Shown: piece by piece, positions 6,759 to 15,317 of the stretch
Position numbering within the stretch: position 1 is the stretch's first letter
How the letters are laid out: each line of letters begins with the position of its first letter
Source: Bacteroidia bacterium
GTDB lineage: Bacteria > Bacteroidota > Bacteroidia > Bacteroidales > Azobacteroidaceae
DNA length: 55,824 nucleotides
Reading direction: 5' to 3'
Assembly: GCA_025996895.1 (NCBI GenBank)
Contig: BNTW01000009.1
Coordinates: forward strand, 1-55,824
The notes under the pieces: model-generated
What the model was told of the DNA's origin: nothing
The model's input: the letters and a program-made list of their open reading frames with translations, nothing else
The model's database searches: none
Made by a program: the position numbers and the translations under genes

Positions 6759-8657
6759 TTAATTTTTTATTAATTTTTTCGTAATATGGCCGTTTTCCGT
6801 AGAAAACCGTAAAATATACACGCCCGGAGTTAAATCGGAAACATTGATTTGTATCGCTTGTATGCCGGTTATACAGTCTATATTTGCTTTTTTCACGGTC
6901 GCACCTTTAATGTCCGCTAATTGAATGGAAACCGTTCCGGCTTGGCCGGCTGTATAATGAATGGTCAGAATTTCTTTTACCGGATTATTATAGTTGATTT
7001 GCGCGTTTTCAACCGGCAAAATGCCGTTTGGTGGCGGTGGTGTTACGCCGAAATACAGCGTATCCGATGCCAAACTGATATGACCGCTGGCGTCCTTGAT
7101 TTTTACCCAATATTTTCCCTTTGTCCGGATATTTTTTACGTTATTATTCGTTTGTTCGCTGTCGTTCCAAACGTAAGTATAACCTTTCATTACCTTTGTG
7201 TCGAAGCTCATGTTCACTTCAAGGGCTTCCGGATCCATGACACGGATTACCGGCCGGGTGCGTTCCAGCCGTTCGGATTTTTCGCTATTTGTCTCGCCCA
7301 ATTCCATGTAACACCAAGCGTTTCGCGACATTACCCAATCGCTCAAAAAGCGCACGTGAGCCTTGTATTCCCAGGGTGTAACCATTTCGGCCTCCTTATT
7401 GCCATCAAATTCCCACAGGATTTGCGGCCATTTTTCGCTTTCGCGCAACAGCACTTCGGCGTCTTCCAATTGTTGATAATTCACTTTCAATATCACCGGA
7501 ATTTGATTGAATAAGGGCGTCAATTCGTCCAACCGGTCTTTGTATTTTTTCATATATGCCTCGTCTTTCGACAAACGGTCAAACCAGCGATGACGGCGCA
7601 CCATATTGCCGGTTTCCTGCCGGCTGTCGGCGTCCGGGCTGCCCGCGTTGCCGTATGAGAGATCGAAATCCCAGGGCGCACTCATATTCAATTTGCCGTT
7701 GCGGTCTTTATGAACGAACGTGCTGGCATGGAAAAAATTATCTACCCCGCGCGATTGCTCGTGCAAAATCGTCCAGTCGATAAAACTTGCTACGTCAATG
7801 TATTTTTGATAACCATTCACCGGGTCTTTAAACTTATCATTATCCCACAAAACCGTTTCAAATTCGTTGATGTAGTTTTTAATCCATTCGCGTTGTGCCG
7901 GTGTTACGTTTTTTGGCTTCGGATATTTAAACGTGAAATTGATGTCGTGCGAAGTCTTGAACTGCACCGAGCGTTCCAGTTCGGTCAATTTGCCTTCGGT
8001 CGAGCCTTCCAGAATATATCCTCCGGCAATGCGCGGCTCAATTTGGTCTTCCGGTGCGTCGGTCAATTTTTTAATATCTATCCGGTTGTCGTCGCGCTGG
8101 ATTTTTTCCGACAAAAGATACAAGCCACGATATTCGTTATTAATCCACACTTCGGCATAGCGCATGCGTGGTGTCCATTGAATTCCTTTCATGTGTTGTC
8201 CCAAAAACATGGCCATCGGAATACGCATCAAACTGCGGTCGTGCCAAAAAGCCAACAGCGACCATTCTTCGGCTTCCGGCATGCCCAACAGGGCTGCCTT
8301 ATTTTCCAAACCGTCTTCCGTAACCAAATCGATGTTATACGGTCTTTTAGGAACGCCCCACGTAGTGTTTCCGCGACCTTCAATCCTAATTCTTCCGTTG
8401 TAGAAATCCGTTGAAGCGTTGTATTCCGAAGTTTCCGAATTTTTGATCCGCATTGTTGCTTCCAGTTTTCCGGCATAATCCTTATCGTTTTTCTCGTTTT
8501 TGATGTCGTCGATTTTTTTACCGTTCGACAACGTGATGCGGATTTCGGCAATGCCTTTGGGCGAGAAGAGCATGGAATCCTTCTCTAAGCGTTGCGCGTG
8601 CAGCGACAAGGTTGCCAACAGGAAAGGAAGGAGCAATAAAAGTGTTCTTAATTTCAT
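6759..8657 (-). CDS. CotH kinase family protein with T9SS sorting domain
   Basis: The 632-aa protein has a signal peptide (to about residue 21, LSLHAQ). Residues of about 40-450 match the CotH family: RGNTTWG and KRPYNIDL near 95-110, DRSLMRIPMA near 140, YRGLYLLSEKIQRD near 175, GVDNFFHAST near 305 and PWDFDLSYGN near 329. In CotH kinases an Asp in an equivalent WDxD segment is needed for phosphotransfer, so this copy looks catalytically intact. A small beta domain (KGKYWVKIKDASGH) follows. The last 80 residues (LTPGVYILRFSTENGHITKKL) are a type A T9SS sorting domain, so the protein goes to the cell surface or outside. A longer paralogue is at 17346-19994. CotH of Bacillus phosphorylates spore-coat proteins; here secreted or surface proteins are the likely targets. 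Confidence 0.9.
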   Translation of the reverse strand: MKLRTLLLLLPFLLATLSLHAQRLEKDSMLFSPKGIAEIRITLSNGKKIDDIKNEKNDKDYAGKLEATMRIKNSETSEYNASTDFYNGRIRIEGRGNTTWGVPKRPYNIDLVTEDGLENKAALLGMPEAEEWSLLAFWHDRSLMRIPMAMFLGQHMKGIQWTPRMRYAEVWINNEYRGLYLLSEKIQRDDNRIDIKKLTDAPEDQIEPRIAGGYILEGSTEGKLTELERSVQFKTSHDINFTFKYPKPKNVTPAQREWIKNYINEFETVLWDNDKFKDPVNGYQKYIDVASFIDWTILHEQSRGVDNFFHASTFVHKDRNGKLNMSAPWDFDLSYGNAGSPDADSRQETGNMVRRHRWFDRLSKDEAYMKKYKDRLDELTPLFNQIPVILKVNYQQLEDAEVLLRESEKWPQILWEFDGNKEAEMVTPWEYKAHVRFLSDWVMSRNAWCYMELGETNSEKSERLERTRPVIRVMDPEALEVNMSFDTKVMKGYTYVWNDSEQTNNNVKNIRTKGKYWVKIKDASGHISLASDTLYFGVTPPPPNGILPVENAQINYNNPVKEILTIHYTAGQAGTVSIQLADIKGATVKKANIDCITGIQAIQINVSDLTPGVYILRFSTENGHITKKLIKN

Positions 8658-8699
8658 TACTGTATTTTTAAGAGTTGCATTCTAATATAAATAAAGTTG

Positions 8700-8729
8700 C
8701 AAAGATAATGATTTTATTTTTTAATCAAA
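8700..8729 (-). promoter_or_regulatory. Promoter TTTG-N18-TATCTTTG of the CotH gene
   Basis: On the minus strand TTTG (8726-8729) and TATCTTTG (8700-8707) are 18 bp apart. The predicted start lies about 36 nt before the ATG at 8657. Confidence 0.7.
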
Positions 8730-9027
8730 AGATGTACGGTTTCAGTTTGGCACGCTCTTTGCTGTGTAATTCACTCTCGTAATAATCTTGATTGCGAACA
8801 ATTATTAAAAAAAAGTGTGATATATGTTGTATAACATATAAAATTATTTTAAAAAATGCAAAATAATATGCTACACACACACATTACTCACCTGGCGGTT
8901 TAACAAAAATTCACACGCTACGCGGCCTGTAACGCGTCTTTTTTCACGCGCGCGTAATATACAAAAAACATTTTTAATACGCAACAATCCCTACCTCCGG
9001 TGTTGCGAAGGCGGACAACAATCTGTC
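8730..9027. other. Gene-free AT-rich stretch
   Basis: Between the CotH promoter and the REP-like block I see no convincing gene. The sequence is AT-rich with short CA and CG alternations near 8870-8960. No plus-strand promoter for the gene cluster starting at 9215 is evident here. Confidence 0.5.
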
Positions 9028-9160
9028 ATTGCGGGCTTGACCCGCAATCCCCTGTTTCCCCCCAGCCCCCTAAAGGGGGAGCAAAGCCCTTTCAAGATTG
9101 TGTGCTACAAATGCAAAATTGTGCGCTGCCACTCCCTCCCCTTCAGGGGAGGGCTGGGGT
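9028..9160. repeat. Cluster of nested REP-like palindromes
   Basis: Three perfect hairpins follow each other: ATTGCGGG/CCCGCAAT (9028-9048), CCCCC/GGGGG (9066-9079) and CCCTCCCC/GGGGAGGG (9134-9153). An outer 9-bp pair CCCCAGCCC (about 9058-9066) and GGGCTGGGG (9151-9159) encloses the last two. Such GC-rich palindromes in AT-rich flanks are typical of dispersed REP elements in Bacteroidales genomes. Confidence 0.75.
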
Positions 9161-9171
9161 GGGGTTTTCTT

Positions 9172-9206
9172 CAACTCTCAACTCATAACTCATAATTCAT
9201 AACTCA
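9172..9206. repeat. Short tandem repeats of AACTCAT type
   Basis: Five imperfect copies of a 7-9 nt unit (CAACTCT, CAACTCATAACTCAT, AATTCATAACTC) stand just before the start of the gene at 9215. Slippage here could alter the distance to upstream signals. Confidence 0.7.
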
Positions 9207-9214
9207 AAAAAAGT

Positions 9215-11275
9215 ATGCGAAAAAAAAAGACAATGAAAAATTATTTGGTTTTGCTTTTGCTGACAGTATCGCTGTCGGTAGTCGCTCAGACCCACGACCC
9301 GACGGTTGTCCGGATGGTGAACTTGGGCAAGATGTGCGTAGCCCCGCGAGCGGATTATCCCGCGAAGGCTGCTTTGTTTGTTCCCGACGGAATCTTGGCC
9401 GACAGCCTTTCGTCGATTGTACAGGACGGTATCACCGCCATGGGCGGCAACTTCTACCAGAATGCCCAAACAAATGTGTTCAAGGTTGGTGCGGACGGTT
9501 TCACCGTCAACACCGGCATTGTGCGGTTTATGCAGGCGAGCGACCCGGCCGTTCAGCGCGCGGTTGCGCTCTGGCCGTCCGGCAGGACTATTCCTGCCCG
9601 CTACACTTCCGCCAATCCATCGGCAACCGGTTTCTTTGTTCGCGGGGATCATTACATTGCCTTCCCGAACATTTTGCTTACCACTGCCGACACGATTCAC
9701 GTCGGTGCGGTTTTGGGCATGGACGCCATTAATTTGACGCGGCCGGCCGATTCCACCGGTGTGCTTTATTTGGAATCCAATGCTGTGGGCGCGGATCAAG
9801 TTTTTGACGCCTCTTTGCGTGTAACCGGAAACTCGGTCAGTGCCGGAATGGTGGTGATAGAAAAATATGTACAGCCATTCCGCAACACCAACAACGGCAA
9901 CCACTATCTATATCCCTTTGCTTCACCCTACACCGGTCAGCGGGCGGGTTACTATGCGGGCAACTGGGTACGTGCGCCTCAAGCCGATGCCAGCGGAAGT
10001 TACGGCTATCCCTACGGCAACAAGAAAGCGGCCACCGGCAATTGGATCGATGCCTCGCAGTTTGTGCATGGCGCAGGCGATCTGCTCACCGCAGGCGCAC
10101 CCTACCTGTTAGAACTGATGCCGCAGGGATTTGACTACGACAGCGATCCCTACGTCATGACCGGCGGCGAAGACCACGACTTGCAGACCTTTGTTTTCGA
10201 CGGAACGCCCTACAATCTGCCCTACAACGCCGAGCAGAAATTTACCGGCGAGCTATTCAGCCGTTCGGCAAAAGCGGGTACAGATGCGGGCAACAAGACG
10301 CAGAACTGGGTGATCGGCAATTCCTACACTTCGGCTCTGTCGATCGACTCGTTGGTAGAAGCGATTGTCGATTCAAAAATTACGTTTTCAAAGGTGTTTT
10401 ATGTTTACCCGCATGGTGCGACGAGCTACCTCACCTGCAATACCGACAATGTTTCTGCTTTGCCCGACATACCGGCCATGAGTGTTTTCATGCTGATTGT
10501 TTCGTCGACTAATACCGAAACAGCAGAAGTTTTCAAGATCAGGCCGGGCATGCAGACGCATGGCAAGGGCATCAAGACCGATCGTAGCGGCGCGGACAAA
10601 TCGCCCGCACTGCCACCGGCTGCTTTGACGTTCCATTTGACGCCCGAAAACAATCCGTTTATCTACGACCGGGCGCAGGTTGTCCTTCAGGCAGGCGCGA
10701 GCGAAGGCAGCGACAGCGGCGATGTTTCCAAGCTGTTGAACACCGGCCATTATTTCAACCTTTACAGTCAGGCGGGAAACAGCAAACTGCAGACAAACAG
10801 CCTGCCCGAAACAACCGGACAAACGAGTTTGTGCGTAACTGCCCCGAAATTCGCCGTTTCGTGCCGTTTGACGGTGGAAGGCGTAGAGACGGTGCATGCA
10901 CCGTCTCTACAATTGTACGACACGAAATTGAATGTCTGGACGGATTTGTATGAAAATTCGGAGTATGTTTTCACAAGCGAACCCGGCGATAGTCCCGACC
11001 GTTTCAAGCTGTATTTCAAAGCACCAACCGAAATTGAAACCGTCAATACCGAATCAATTTATGCCTACTGTCAGGACAATACACTCTATGTCAATCGCCT
11101 GACGGACGCCGACAAAGGTGCAAAGCTGTTGATTTACAATGCGTCGGGATTCATCCTGCAACAAACGGAAATCGACACTTACCCGCACTATTCGACTGCT
11201 GTCAGTCTTCCGCAGGGCGTGTATATTGCGAAGATCGAAGGGAACAGGAATACGGTTGTAAAATTCATAAAATGA
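9215..11275 (+). CDS. T9SS-sorted surface protein of unknown function
   Basis: The protein is 686 aa from ATG 9215, or 680 aa from ATG 9233 (MKNYLVLLLLTVSLSVVAQ), which gives the cleaner signal peptide and may be the true start. The body is beta-rich with no recognised enzyme motif. The phrase VRFMQASDPAVQRAVALWPSG and many Asp/Gly/Thr turns fit a large surface adhesin or structural protein. The C-terminal 75 residues (LYVNRLTDADKGAKLLIYNA, then LPQGVYIAKIEGNRNTVVKF) form a type A T9SS sorting domain. Codon use is clearly GC-richer than in the genes to either side. A 28-bp perfect palindrome at 10883-10910 lies within the reading frame. It is followed closely (7 nt) by the 148-aa gene, so the three genes 9215-15067 probably form an operon. 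Confidence 0.8.
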   Translation: MRKKKTMKNYLVLLLLTVSLSVVAQTHDPTVVRMVNLGKMCVAPRADYPAKAALFVPDGILADSLSSIVQDGITAMGGNFYQNAQTNVFKVGADGFTVNTGIVRFMQASDPAVQRAVALWPSGRTIPARYTSANPSATGFFVRGDHYIAFPNILLTTADTIHVGAVLGMDAINLTRPADSTGVLYLESNAVGADQVFDASLRVTGNSVSAGMVVIEKYVQPFRNTNNGNHYLYPFASPYTGQRAGYYAGNWVRAPQADASGSYGYPYGNKKAATGNWIDASQFVHGAGDLLTAGAPYLLELMPQGFDYDSDPYVMTGGEDHDLQTFVFDGTPYNLPYNAEQKFTGELFSRSAKAGTDAGNKTQNWVIGNSYTSALSIDSLVEAIVDSKITFSKVFYVYPHGATSYLTCNTDNVSALPDIPAMSVFMLIVSSTNTETAEVFKIRPGMQTHGKGIKTDRSGADKSPALPPAALTFHLTPENNPFIYDRAQVVLQAGASEGSDSGDVSKLLNTGHYFNLYSQAGNSKLQTNSLPETTGQTSLCVTAPKFAVSCRLTVEGVETVHAPSLQLYDTKLNVWTDLYENSEYVFTSEPGDSPDRFKLYFKAPTEIETVNTESIYAYCQDNTLYVNRLTDADKGAKLLIYNASGFILQQTEIDTYPHYSTAVSLPQGVYIAKIEGNRNTVVKFIK
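10883..10910. repeat. 28-bp perfect palindrome inside a coding sequence
   Basis: GTAGAGACGGTGCA (10883-10896) is followed at once by its exact reverse complement TGCACCGTCTCTAC. GTAGAGACG...CGTCTCTAC palindromes are a known form of dispersed intergenic REP sequence in Bacteroidota. Here it is in frame within the gene at 9215-11275, where it encodes the residues VETVHAPSL. Confidence 0.9.
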
Positions 11276-11282
11276 TAACAGC

Positions 11283-11729
11283 ATGAAGACAAAAATAAAA
11301 TACACAGCCATCGTGCTGTTGTTTCTGACAGCCACCGTCGGAACGCTGCGCGCAGCTTCTGCGTCGATCTGGGACACGCCGGCCGATTACGGCACATCGC
11401 AGAACAACCCCTACAATCAGGCGTGGGATGCCCAACTTTCCGTTCAACCGTTTCTGTTTCAGAGCGACAAGTTTTACAATCAGGAAATGTCGTTTTCGAG
11501 CGGTTTCTCCGTTGCCGGCGATTTCCTGACTTCGCGCTTTGGCGGACTTTTCCGCGAGGGGATCGGCAGCGAGGGCGGCGATTTCGATCAGGACACTACA
11601 GACGAGTCCAACCCCAATGACCGCAACGACATTCCAATGGGCGACGGCCTGTTGCCGTTGATGTTGGCGACACTCGGTTGGGTTGCTTTGGTAGTGTTGA
11701 AGCGACGGTTTTGCCATTATTTCAAATAA
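11283..11729 (+). CDS. Small exported protein with tripartite C-terminal anchor/sorting signal
   Basis: The 148-aa protein has an N-terminal signal peptide (MKTKIKYTAIVLLFLTATVG, cleavage near LRAASA). The middle is short, polar and Asp-rich (SEGGDFDQDTTDESNPNDRN). It ends with PMGDGLLPLMLATLGWVALV followed by LKRRF. That is a proline-glycine motif, a hydrophobic helix and a basic tail, the layout of PEP-CTERM or PID-CTERM type exosortase signals. It is therefore probably anchored through, or processed at, its C-terminus. It sits 7 nt after the T9SS surface protein and 23 nt before the FISUMP protein, so all three are likely co-transcribed. I do not recognise a family for the body. A plain C-terminal membrane anchor is the alternative to a processed signal. 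Confidence 0.75.
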   Translation: MKTKIKYTAIVLLFLTATVGTLRAASASIWDTPADYGTSQNNPYNQAWDAQLSVQPFLFQSDKFYNQEMSFSSGFSVAGDFLTSRFGGLFREGIGSEGGDFDQDTTDESNPNDRNDIPMGDGLLPLMLATLGWVALVVLKRRFCHYFK

Positions 11730-11752
11730 TTAATAAATAATAATTAACAAAA

Positions 11753-14700
11753 ATGAGAAAAAGTATGATTTTAGCCGCTTTGATGCTCTTAGCATCATTC
11801 GGCATGAGATTGAATGCTCAGGTAACGATTGGGGACGAGATCTATCCTCAAGACTTTTCGGTGCTTGAGCTGATCAGCAACAATGAAAAGGGCTTGCGCC
11901 TGCCGCAGATGACGACCGGTCAGCGCGACGCCATCACAACGACCGCTTTCAAGAACAACGCGAAAGCCAACGGTTTGATGATCTACAACACTACGATCGA
12001 CTGCGTGGAAACGTGGAATGGCGTAGATAAAAAATGGGTATCGCTTTGCGGAAACGGGACGCTGATAATCACCCCCGACCCAGGCAATACCTGCGACACC
12101 ATTCCTGCCGACGGCACCTGTACGCCGAGTTATGAGGTCGAAGACCCTACGTGTACTACCGACGGTGAATACACTTTCACATGGATAACCGGCAGCGAGT
12201 ATGCCAGCCTGAATATCCTGGATGCCGGTGCAGGTCTTTTTACCGTTCAATTTTTGCCGAACGACCGCGCCAGTTCGCGCAATGCCATCTTGCTCGTTAC
12301 CAGCCCTTGCGGAACCAGCGGCACTTTCGTTTTCACCCAGGAGGGCGACGATTCGCTTTGTACTCCCGGCGCTACCGCTCCCACGATTGCCGGCGAAAAC
12401 ACGACGAGCCTTTGCTCGGGCGGCGCTGTTTACCTTTACCTGACTAATGGTAGCGGTGGCCCTCGCTTGACCGGCGCCAACGGCAATTACATCTGGACAC
12501 TCAACGGACAAGTTGTAGCTTCCGATACCGTGAATTATATGGCTACCCAGGCCGGCAAATACATTGTCTATGCCGGTGCTGTCGGTTGTACCACACCGAA
12601 ACCCGACACCCTGGTGATTGCACCTCCTACCGGTACGGGCGCTCCTGATCCGGTGGCTATTATTGTCGGTGTGAACATCGGCAATGTCTGCGATCCCGCC
12701 GGTACCACCCGGCTTTACGTGAAGACGCCGGCTTCCGGCACCCTGGCCTGGTATCAAAACGGCGCTAAAAACACTACCGCTACCACTGGTGTTGATGGTA
12801 CTTATTCGTATGTAGAAGCCGGTATCGGCCAATGGTTTGCTGTGGTTGAAGCCGGTAGCTGTTCTTCTACTCCCTCCAATACGGTGAACGTAAAACTGTC
12901 TGACGATGCAGGAACTGCTTTGGCTCCTCCCGCTTTCACGGTAAACGGTCAATCCGGCAGCCCGATACAGGTCTGCGCCGGCGGTACGCTTTTGTTGGCG
13001 GTAACCTCTCCTGACGGAGCTTATACCTATTCCTGGTATGTAAATAATACACTGAAAGGAACGGGTTCGACTTACGAATTGAGTATGGCGGGTATAACCG
13101 GCGATTTCATTCTCCAGTGCCGGGTATCCAACGACGGCAGCAACTGCTCGCAAGCCGGTATTTCCGAAATTCAGGTAACGGCTACTTCGGCTCCGTCTGT
13201 TCCGAGAGTGGACAATCAGGCGAGCGGCCATTACCTCTGTGGCGGGTCTGCGACCTTGACTGTTACGGGTACAGCTCCCTTATACCGTTGGTACCGGAAT
13301 GGAACCTTCCTGCAAACCACAACGATACCCGAATTGAACATAACGGAACTGGGCGCTTATACCGCTCAGGCGGTTTCCGCTCTCGCTAACGGTTGCGTTT
13401 CGGGCCTGTCTGAGGCCTTCCATATTACCGGTAATTCGGGTTACGGCTCGGTGGTTATCCGTGAAGACGCGGTAACGATTAGCGGGCAAACGGGCGTCGC
13501 TGCGGAGGAAAGTACCTCCAAGACATTGATTGCCACCATCAATCCGGCGGGCGGCGAGACTTACACCTGGACGATTACCGGCAATGCTACACCTGCCACG
13601 GCTACCGGTTCTTCCGTAACCATCAACTTTGGTGCGGCTGCCGGCGGTACGAATGTTGACGTGTCGGTCGTAGCGACGAATGCCTGTACACCAGGTGTAA
13701 CAGCAGCGACTAATTTTACGATTGCTCCTTACTGTCCGGCTTCCGTTTCGATTGCGGGCTATATGCCTGCATCGAAAACAGCAATGATTGTCGGTTCCGG
13801 CAGCGCTCCGTTGAGTGTAACGCCCGACGGCAATCCGGCGAATTACGATTACCAATGGTATAACAGTGCCGGAGATATATCCCTTCCCGGTGAAACCAAT
13901 CGTACCTATTTGGCTACTGCGACAGGTAGCTACTATTGCGTAGTAAAAGCCAAATGTGATAATACGGTTACTGTAACGAGCGATCCGTTTACGGTACAGG
14001 TGTTTACCCTGCCTTCCGGAATCGGTACCGGTTCATTTATCGGTAAGACTTGCTTCGACATTGCAGAAAGCGACTGTGAAGGTTCGGATTTGACCGGACG
14101 TACAGCCCAGAAAACTAATTTTGCACTTCGTACTTCTCAAGATCCTACCGGTAGTGTTTCTGCTCCTTACACGGGTGTTCAGGTTTATACCTTCAAGGCT
14201 ATAACTGATAACGTAAGTAATGTCCGGTACGTGATTGACGATCCGGACGATGTAGTGGATGCGGCCACTCCTGTTTCCGACGTATTGCAATCCGGCGCCC
14301 TGGCTAATGGTAGCAGTGTAAAATTGACGGTTACTTACAAATCGGACTTGAATACTACGCTGGTTGGTACCAGTCGCGCTCAGGCTAAAAAAGTAACGAT
14401 TAATATTATTTATAATAATGGTAGCGGTGATGTGAAAGTTCCTTTGAATATTACCATTCAGGATTGCGCTTGTTGCGGGGCATTTGTTGCTGCCAATGTA
14501 TGGAAGGCGTTTATGTGCCATAATTTGGGCGCTGACCAGACTGCTGATCCGTTCAAGCCTGTGGCTGCTATTCACGGTGCAAAATACCAGTGGGGTAAGG
14601 CTCTGCCGGTATTGGATCAGGCTACTGATCAGTCTAATAGTGGTGTGGTTTCCGACTGGCCTGCTGCAAGCACAAATACATCGTGGTTAGCTGTTAACAA

Positions 14701-15067
14701 TCCCTGCCCTGCCGGCTGGAGGGTTCCGACCGATGCAGAATGGGCAGGTGTGCGTGCCAACAATACAGTTACTCGTACAAATGATGGTGGAACAACTTGG
14801 ACTACAGCAACGGGTTTGTCATGGATCACTTCTGCTACTAATTTCAGCACCGGTATCAAATTTGGGAACGGCTTAATGCTACCTGCTGAGGGCAACCGTA
14901 AGTCCAACAATGGTACGCTGCAAAACCGTGGTAACTACGGCTTCTATTGGAGTAGCGTGCAGTTCGCCGTTACGATGGCTTATGACATGAACTTCGGCAC
15001 TGGAAATATGGGTGTCACCACGCCCGTTAAAAGTTTCGGATTTAGCGTACGGTGTATCTCAGAATAA
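11753..15067 (+). CDS. Large Ig-like repeat surface protein with FISUMP domain
   Basis: The 1104-aa protein has a signal peptide ending near MRLNAQ. The first 100 residues (GLRLPQMTTGQRDAI, LMIYNTTIDCVETWNG) are the N-terminal module common in Bacteroidales surface proteins. Residues of about 120-860 are Ig/PKD-like beta modules, each with paired Cys and phrases such as LCSGGAVYLYLTNGSG, CAGGTLLLAV and LCGGSATLTVTGTAPLYRWY. The C-terminal 200 residues (VWKAFMCHNLGAD, NPCPAGWRVPTDAEWAGV, NYGFYWSSV, GFSVRCI) are a Fibrobacter succinogenes major paralogous (FISUMP) domain, related to Lcl/C-type-lectin-like folds. No T9SS tail is present. Roughly the first two thirds use GC-rich codons, shifting towards AT near 14400. 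It is likely a surface or adhesive protein; ligand unknown. Confidence 0.85.
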   Translation: MRKSMILAALMLLASFGMRLNAQVTIGDEIYPQDFSVLELISNNEKGLRLPQMTTGQRDAITTTAFKNNAKANGLMIYNTTIDCVETWNGVDKKWVSLCGNGTLIITPDPGNTCDTIPADGTCTPSYEVEDPTCTTDGEYTFTWITGSEYASLNILDAGAGLFTVQFLPNDRASSRNAILLVTSPCGTSGTFVFTQEGDDSLCTPGATAPTIAGENTTSLCSGGAVYLYLTNGSGGPRLTGANGNYIWTLNGQVVASDTVNYMATQAGKYIVYAGAVGCTTPKPDTLVIAPPTGTGAPDPVAIIVGVNIGNVCDPAGTTRLYVKTPASGTLAWYQNGAKNTTATTGVDGTYSYVEAGIGQWFAVVEAGSCSSTPSNTVNVKLSDDAGTALAPPAFTVNGQSGSPIQVCAGGTLLLAVTSPDGAYTYSWYVNNTLKGTGSTYELSMAGITGDFILQCRVSNDGSNCSQAGISEIQVTATSAPSVPRVDNQASGHYLCGGSATLTVTGTAPLYRWYRNGTFLQTTTIPELNITELGAYTAQAVSALANGCVSGLSEAFHITGNSGYGSVVIREDAVTISGQTGVAAEESTSKTLIATINPAGGETYTWTITGNATPATATGSSVTINFGAAAGGTNVDVSVVATNACTPGVTAATNFTIAPYCPASVSIAGYMPASKTAMIVGSGSAPLSVTPDGNPANYDYQWYNSAGDISLPGETNRTYLATATGSYYCVVKAKCDNTVTVTSDPFTVQVFTLPSGIGTGSFIGKTCFDIAESDCEGSDLTGRTAQKTNFALRTSQDPTGSVSAPYTGVQVYTFKAITDNVSNVRYVIDDPDDVVDAATPVSDVLQSGALANGSSVKLTVTYKSDLNTTLVGTSRAQAKKVTINIIYNNGSGDVKVPLNITIQDCACCGAFVAANVWKAFMCHNLGADQTADPFKPVAAIHGAKYQWGKALPVLDQATDQSNSGVVSDWPAASTNTSWLAVNNPCPAGWRVPTDAEWAGVRANNTVTRTNDGGTTWTTATGLSWITSATNFSTGIKFGNGLMLPAEGNRKSNNGTLQNRGNYGFYWSSVQFAVTMAYDMNFGTGNMGVTTPVKSFGFSVRCISE

Positions 15068-15134
15068 GATTCGTCTATTTGTTCTATTTATCCCTGAGTT
15101 CGGCGTAGCGTCCCGCTAATGTCGAGCTAAAAGT

Positions 15135-15220
15135 GAGGCACCAGCCTCGTGCACAGGGTTGAGAATCTCAACCAGGTGTACAGCGGAAAAACATGGAAGG
15201 TTTTTAAAACCTTCCATGTT
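15135..15220. repeat. Three consecutive palindromes (REP-like)
   Basis: GAGGC/GCCTC (15135-15148), GGTTGAGA/TCTCAACC (15157-15173) and a perfect 15-bp repeat AACATGGAAGGTTTT/AAAACCTTCCATGTT around one T (15190-15220) lie in a row in the gap after the 1104-aa gene. The last could act as a terminator for that gene, although its central loop is tiny and no T-run follows. The set resembles dispersed REP units. Confidence 0.75.
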
Positions 15221-15259
15221 TGGGGAAAACGGTCTTTGAAGTATTGTTGGTTTGTAAGA

Positions 15260-15290
15260 TTTGATTTATCGAAAAAATGTTGTATCTTTG
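15260..15290 (+). promoter_or_regulatory. Promoter TTTG-N19-TATCTTTG of the toxin-antitoxin pair
   Basis: TTTG (15260-15263) and TATCTTTG (15283-15290) are 19 bp apart, a near-perfect Bacteroidota promoter. The antitoxin ATG at 15318 follows with a purine-rich AAAGGAA at about 15304-15310. Confidence 0.85.
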
Positions 15291-15317
15291 TGATTGAAAT
15301 CCAAAAGGAATAAAAAT

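Noticed and set aside
7710..8414. Long plus-strand open frames opposite the CotH gene
   Set aside because: They lie wholly antisense to a gene with clear family motifs and their translations show no coding signs.
11795..13231. 478-aa minus-strand open frame opposite the FISUMP gene
   Set aside because: It is antisense to a recognised protein; its length follows from GC-rich codons on the other strand.
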